DNA of 64,000 nucleotides, taken from NCBI RefSeq assembly GCF_024679095.1, contig NW_026110839.1, positions 248,001-312,000 of the forward strand, written 5' to 3'. Position numbers and translations under genes: made by a program. Under the pieces are notes generated by a model, which had not been told where the DNA came from, did not search any database, and was given only the letters and a program-made list of their open reading frames with translations. Positions within the stretch are counted from its first letter, which is position 1. Every line of letters starts with the position of its first letter. This DNA comes from Eriocheir sinensis (taxonomy: Eukaryota > Arthropoda > Malacostraca > Decapoda > Varunidae). Shown here one piece after another: positions 57,770 through 64,000 of the stretch.

Positions 57770-60700
57770 TTCTATATATATTTCATACAAATTTTCGTTA
57801 TTTTAAGTGTATTTGTTTATATATTTTTATTCATATTTATATTATTTTATGTGTATTTTGTATATGTATTTCAATAGAAATTTACCTAATTTCATTTCTA
57901 TTTTGTATATACATTTTATACAAATTTAAATTATTTTTTGTGTATTTTTGTATAGAGTTTTATTCAAATTATACAATATTTTATGTGTATTTTGTATATA
58001 TATTTTCATACAAATACACATTCTTTTATTGATATTTTGTTTATTTATTTTGATGCGAGTTTACATAATTTAATGTGTATTGTGTATATATATTTTTATA
58101 CGTATTTACGTCATTTCATGTGTATTTTGTAAAAATATTTCTATAGAAATATACATTATTTTATATGTATTCGTATATATATTTTTAAACAAATATACAT
58201 TGTTTTATGTGCATTTTGCATATTTTTTCAATACAAATTTACCTTATTCTACGTGCATTTTGTATATTAATTTTAATACAAATTTAGCTATTCTATGTGT
58301 ATTTTTGTATATGAATTTTTATAAAAATATGCTTTATTTTATGGGTATTTTGCATCTTTATTTTCATACAAAATTACATTATTTTATTGATATTCTGTGT
58401 ATTTATTTTGATACGATTATACATTATTCTATGTATATTTTGTATATCTATTTTATACCAATGTACGTTATTTTATGTGAATTTGTTTTCATTTCAAACA
58501 AATTTACATTATTTTATGTGAATTTTGTAGATGTATTTAAATACAAATTTAACTAATTATATGTGTATTTTGTATATCTATTTTCATACAAATTGAAATT
58601 AATTTTGTTTTTTTGTATATATATTTATTCAAATTTTCGTAATTTTATGTGAATTTTGTATATTTATTTTCCGACAAATATTCGTTCTTTTATCGGAATT
58701 TTATTTATATATTTTGATACGAATTTTCATTTTTTTTAGGTGTATTTGATATATTTATTTTTATACTTATTTACATAATTTTATATGTATTTTGAATATA
58801 TATTTTCATAGAAATTTACTCTATATGTACATGTATAGAAAATACACATGAAATAATCTAAATTCGTATTGAAATAAATGAACAAAATACCGATAAAAAA
58901 ATGTAATTTTGAATGAAAATATATATAGAAAATACACATAAAATAACGTAAATACAAATAAATATATACACATAAAATGATTTGAATTTGAATGAAAATA
59001 GATATAAAAATAAACTTAAAATAACTCAAATTTATAATGAAATATATATACAAAATACACATAAAATAATGTAGATTTGTTTCAAAATATATATACGAAT
59101 ACACATAAAATAACGTAGATTTCTATAGAAATATATATACAAAATACACATGGAATGTTGTAAATACGTATAAAAATATATACACAAAATACACATTAAA
59201 TAATGTAAATTCGTGTCAAAATAAATAATTAAAATATCAATAAAAGAATGTGTATTTGTATGAAAATACATATACAAAATACACATAAAATAACGTAAAT
59301 TTGTATAAAACTATATATAAAAATACACAAACATAAGTTAAATTTGTATGAAAATAAATATACAAAATACACATAAAATTAGGTAAATTTGTAATGAAAT
59401 ACATATACAAAATACACATAAAATAATGTAAATTTGAATGAAAATATATAAACAAATACACTTAAATTAACATAAATTTGTATAAAATATATAAAAAAAT
59501 ACACATTAAATAATGTAAATATGTATAAAAAATATATATACAAAACACAAATAGAATAATGTAAAATCGTATTAAAATAAATACACAGAATGTAAATAAA
59601 ATAATGTAAATTTGTATGAAAATAAAGATGCAAAATACCCATAAAATAACGCATTTTTTTATAAATATACAAAATACACATGAAAGGATGTAAATATGTA
59701 TAAAAATATATATACAAAATACACATTAAATAATGTAAATTCACGTCAAAATAAATAAACAAAATGTCAATAAAAGAATGTATTTGTATGAAAATAAATA
59801 TACAAAATACACATAAGATAACATAAATTTGTATAAAACTATATACAAAAATACACAAAAATAATTTAAATTTGTATGAAAATAAATATACTAAATACAC
59901 ATAAAATTAGGTAAATTTTTATTGAAATACATATACAAAATACACATAAAATATTGTAAATTTGAATGAAAATACATAAACAAATACACTTAAAATAGCG
60001 TAAATTTGTATAAAAAAATATATACAAAACACAAATAGAATAATGTAAAATCGTATCAAAATAAATACACAGAATATTAATAAAATAATGTAAATTTGTA
60101 TGAAAATAAAGAAGCAAAATACCCATAAAATAACGCATTTTTTAAAAATATATATACAAAAATACACATAAAAAAATTTATTTGTATTAAAATAGATATA
60201 CAAAATACACATACAATAAGGTAAATCTGTATTGAAATAGATATGCAAAATACATATAAAACAATGTAAATTTGTTTCAAAATATATATACGAAAACACA
60301 TAAAATAACGTAGATTTGTATAAAAATATATATACAAAATACACGTAAAATGAAGTAAATACGTATAAAAAAATGTATAAAAAATACACATAAAATAATG
60401 TAAATTCGTATCAAAATAAATAAACAGAATACCAATAAAAGAATGTGTATTTGTATAAATATAAATATACAAAATACACATAAAATAACGTAAATTTTTA
60501 TAAAACTATATACAAAAATACACAGAAGTAATTAAATTCGTTTGAAAATAGATATACAAAATACAGATAAAATAAGCTAAATTTGAATTGAAATGTATAT
60601 ACAAAATACATAAAATAATGAAAATTTGTATCAAAATATTAAAAAAAATACATATAATGACGTAAATTTGTTTAAAAATATATAAACAAAATACACATTA

Positions 60701-61680
60701 AGTAATGTAAATACGTATAAAAAATATGTACAAAATACACATATAATCATGTAATTCGTATCAAACTAAATAAACAAAATAGCAATAAAATAATGTAAAT
60801 TTGTATGAGAAAACATATACAAATACATATAAAATAACGCTATTTTCTATAAAAATATATGTCCAAAAATGAACGTAAAATAAATTAACTTTGGATAAAA
60901 ATATATATACAAAACACACATTAAATAATGTAAATGCGTACATAAAAGAACCTAAATTTGTATAAAACTATATACAAAAATACACAAAAATAATTAAAAT
61001 TTGTATGAAAAGAAATATACAAAATACACATAAAATTAGGTTAATTTCTATTGAAAGACATATACACATAAAATAATGTAAATTTGAAAGAAAATATAAA
61101 CAAATACTCATATAATAACGTAAATTTGTATGAAATATATTTACAAAATACACATTAAATAATGTAAATATGTATAAAAAATATATACAAAACACAAATA
61201 GAATAATGTAGAATCGTATCAAAATATATACACAGAATATTAATAAAATAATGTAAATTTGTATGAAAATTAAGATGCAAAATACCTATAAAATAACGCA
61301 TTTTATAAAATTATTAATACCATAATACACAAAATATTTGAATTTGTATCAAAATAAATATACAAATGCACATAATAAGGTAAATTTGTATTGAAATAGA
61401 TATGCAAAATACGTATAAAATAATGTAAATTTGTTTCAAAATATATATGAATACTCATAAAATAACGTAGATTTCTATAAAAATACATATACAAAATACA
61501 TAAAATTAAGTAAATACGTATAAAAATGTATACAAAATACATAAAATAATATAAATTCGTATAAAGATAAATAAACAATATAGCAATAAAAGACTATGAC
61601 TTTGTATAAATATAAATATACAAAATGCACATAAAATAACGTAAATTTATATAAAACTATATACATAAAATAACGCAAAT
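57770..61680 (-). repeat. Right arm of a ~3.9-kb inverted repeat
   Basis: The reverse complement of 47100-51020. It shares private boxes such as GGACATAT/ATATGTCC with TTTTACGTTCATTTTTGG (near 47940 and 60860), and the same orientation switch at 58829. Single-base differences are scattered and several small indels lie in 61300-61680. Confidence 0.85.
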
Positions 61681-63002
61681 TTCTATAAAATATATGTACA
61701 AAAATGAACATAAAATAAATTTGCATAAAAATATATATACAAAACACCTTAGATAATATAAATGAGTATACAAATATGTATACAAAATACCTATGAAATA
61801 ATCTAAATTGCATCGAATTAAATTAAGAAAATACAAATAAAAAAAAATAATTTTGGATTAAAATATATATACAAAATACACATAAAATAACCTAAATACA
61901 AATACAAATACACACATAAAATAATTTAAAATTGAATGAAATAAATATACAAAATAAACATAAAATAAGGTAAATTTGTAATGAAATATATGAAAAAATA
62001 CACATAAAATAATATAAATTTGTATGAAAATATATACAAATACACATTAAATAACATGAATTTGTATAAAATTTGTATCAAAATATATACTTATACACAC
62101 AATAAAATAACGTAATTTTTTTATGAAAATGTATATACAAAATACACATAAAATATTTTAAATACGTAGAAAAATATATATACAAAAAACACATAAAATA
62201 ATGTAAATATGTATGAAAATATATAAACAAATACACATAAAATAATGTAAATTTGGATAAAATTTATATACAATATGAACATTAAATAATGTAAATATGT
62301 ATAAATAAATATATACAAAAAACACAAAGAATAATGTTAAATCGTATCAAAATAAATAAAGAGAATATCAATAAAATAATGTAAATTTGTATGAAAATAA
62401 AGATGCAAAATATCCATATAATAACGCATATTTGCATAAAAATTTGTACAAAAATACATATAAAATAATTAAATTTGTATTAAAATAAATATACAAATGC
62501 ACGTACAATACAGTAAATTTGTATTGAAAAAGATATGCAAAATACAAATAAACAATGAAAATTTGTATAAAAATATATACGAATACTATAAAATAGAGTA
62601 AATTTCTATGAAAATATACATACAAAATAGATATACAAAATACACATATAACTAGTTAAATTTGTATTTAAATACATGTAAAAAACACATAAAATAATGT
62701 AGATTTGTATGAAATGAAAACAAATACATTTTATATAAAATATAAATACAAAATACACATAGAATAATGTAAAACATATCAAAATAAATACACAGAATAT
62801 CAATAAAATAATGTAAATTTGTATGAAAATAAAGATGCAAAATACACATAAAATAAAGCATATTTTATAAAATACATATACAAAATACACATAGATTAAT
62901 CAAATTTGAATTAAATTAATATACAAAATGCACATACAATAACGTAAATTTGTATTGAAAAATATGTAAATACACATAAAACAATGTAAATTTGTTTCAA
63001 AA
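58829..63002 (-). repeat. Orientation block 37 (minus)
   Basis: 58829-61680 is the right inverted arm, continued. Then the mixed segment in reverse (61680-62330), a 441-bp deletion unit near 62615-62850, and a short type I tail. It ends at TTTCAAAATGTATTTTCAC. Confidence 0.82.
61450..62890 (-). repeat. Mixed-segment duplicon, minus copy 2
   Basis: The same duplicon as 53230-54750. This copy has many one-base deletions (for example CAAAACACCTTAGATAAT at 61740), more than the other copies. That could be real decay or sequencing error. Confidence 0.78.
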
Positions 63003-64000
63003 TGTATTTTCACCCAAAATTACATTATTTTATTGTTATTTTCTTAATTTAACTCGATACGAATTTAGATTATTTCATTGGTATTTTGTATACATATTTT
63101 TATACTCATTTACATTATCTAATGTGTGTTTTGTATAAATTTTTTATGCAAACTAATTTTATGTGCATTTTTGTACATATATTTTTATAGAAACTTAAAA
63201 CGTTATTTTATGTGTATTTTGTATATGTTTTCACACAAATTTACATTATTTAATTAGTTTTTGTTTATTTATTTGATACGAATGACTTGATTATTGGTGT
63301 ATTTTGTAAATATTTTTTATACGTATTTACATTACTTAATGTATTTTGTTTATAATTTTTTTTTACAAATTTACGTTATTATATGTGTATTTGTTAAAAA
63401 TATTTTGAAACGAATTTACTTTATTTTATGTATTTTGTATATATATTTCAATTCAAATTTAGCTTAATTTGTGTATATTTTGTATATCTATTTTCATGCA
63501 AATTTAATTACTTGTGTAATTTTGTATATATTTTTATACAAATTTACGTTATTTAATGTGAATTTTGTATATTTATATTTATACAAATACACATTCTCTT
63601 ATTGGTTATTTTTTTATTTATATTTATACGAATTACATTATTTTATGTGTATTTTGTATACATTTTTGATCTGTATTTACTTAATTTTATTTGTATTTTG
63701 TATATATATGTTTATAGAAGTTCACGTTATTTTATGTGTATTCGTATATATATTTTGAAACAAATTTACATTGTTTTATATGTTTTTGCATATCTATTTC
63801 AATACAAATTTACCTTATTGTATGTGTATTTTGTATATTTATTTTAATACAAATTCAAATATTTTATGTGTAATTTGGTATATATAATTTAAAAAATGCG
63901 TTATTTTATAGGTATTTTGCATCTTAGTTTTCATACAAATGTACATTATTTTATTAATATTCTGTGTATATATTTTGATACGATTTATATTATACTATTT
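63003..64000 (+). repeat. Orientation block 38 (plus, open at the window edge)
   Basis: A direct duplicate of 43826-44830, including TTAACTCGATACG, TGACTTGATTATTG and the A unit ATAGGTATTTTGCATC. It continues past the window. With the short inserts counted separately, the list holds 38 blocks and 37 switches. Confidence 0.82.
63007..64000 (+). repeat. Direct duplicate of 43826-44830, open at the window edge
   Basis: It follows 43826-44830 up to the last base of the window, so the duplication is longer than can be seen. It has more short deletions than its partner, for example TTTATTTGATACG for TTTATTTTGATACG near 63272. Confidence 0.84.

Larger units (their letters stand above)
55017..58828 (+). 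repeat. Orientation block 36 (plus)
   Basis: A type I remnant, then the type II HOR at 55704-56360, the second copy 56402-57621, and from 57770 the right arm of the 3.9-kb inverted repeat. A monomer at 58340. It ends at TTTACTCTATATGTACATG, the mirror of the switch at 49968 and 25398. Confidence 0.82.

Overview
The whole 64 kb window is one block of very A+T-rich repetitive DNA. One sample line at 22561 has 10 G+C in 60 bases. It looks like eukaryotic satellite or heterochromatin. I recognise no protein gene, tRNA, rRNA, transposon or viral gene, and no stretch of clearly unique sequence. The array runs off both ends of the window. I cannot name the organism or a known satellite family; a nuclear genome of an A+T-rich eukaryote fits best (inference).

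The basic unit is a monomer of about 45 bp. It reads ATGTGTATTTTG, a TATATATA-like core, TTTTCATACAAATTTAC, then a spacer like ATTATTTT. The monomers are strongly diverged, but they recur in a fixed order of 16 recognisable types (named A to P here). This gives a higher-order repeat (HOR) of about 714 bp. Full periods of 711-714 bp can be measured at 12636, 16511, 22124, 25867, 35770 and 39874. Monomers A-H pair one by one with I-P, so the 16-mer looks like a doubled 8-mer of about 357 bp. A second HOR subtype of about 657-700 bp occurs near 1-1600 and 55330-57000. A 441-bp deletion form of it follows A monomers at 17222, 22838 and 36482.

Layout: the array is cut into about 37 blocks of alternating orientation. 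They are listed one by one below, with strand showing where TGTGTATTTTG reads forward. Several orientation switches are shared between distant places, so they were copied as part of larger segments. The main segmental duplications are: 19281-23355 with 32922-36999 (direct, about 4.08 kb); 30101-32926 with 36999-39966 (direct, flanking the previous copy in a B-A-B order); 47100-51020 with 57770-61680 (inverted, about 3.9 kb arms); 19650-22614 with 27042-29940 (inverted); 24713-26452 with 49282-51020 (direct); 51501-52802 with 56402-57621 (direct); 16511-18790 with 22124-24452 (direct); 43826-44830 with 63007-64000 (direct, running off the window). Two long (TA)n tracts, at 3844-4041 and 38328-38466, grew inside monomer cores.

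Many open reading frames up to 225 codons cross the window, but they are by-products. The monomer is 15 codons long and the forward strand has few stops, so frames stay open across monomers and give a 15-residue periodic peptide ([19 protein letters not shown]). No gene-to-gene cooperation can be described. The interest lies in the nested repeat hierarchy (45 bp, 8-mer, 16-mer, multi-kb duplicons) and the dense inversion mosaic. All coordinates were read by eye; block edges are good to about 5-10 bp and duplicon edges to about 10-50 bp.
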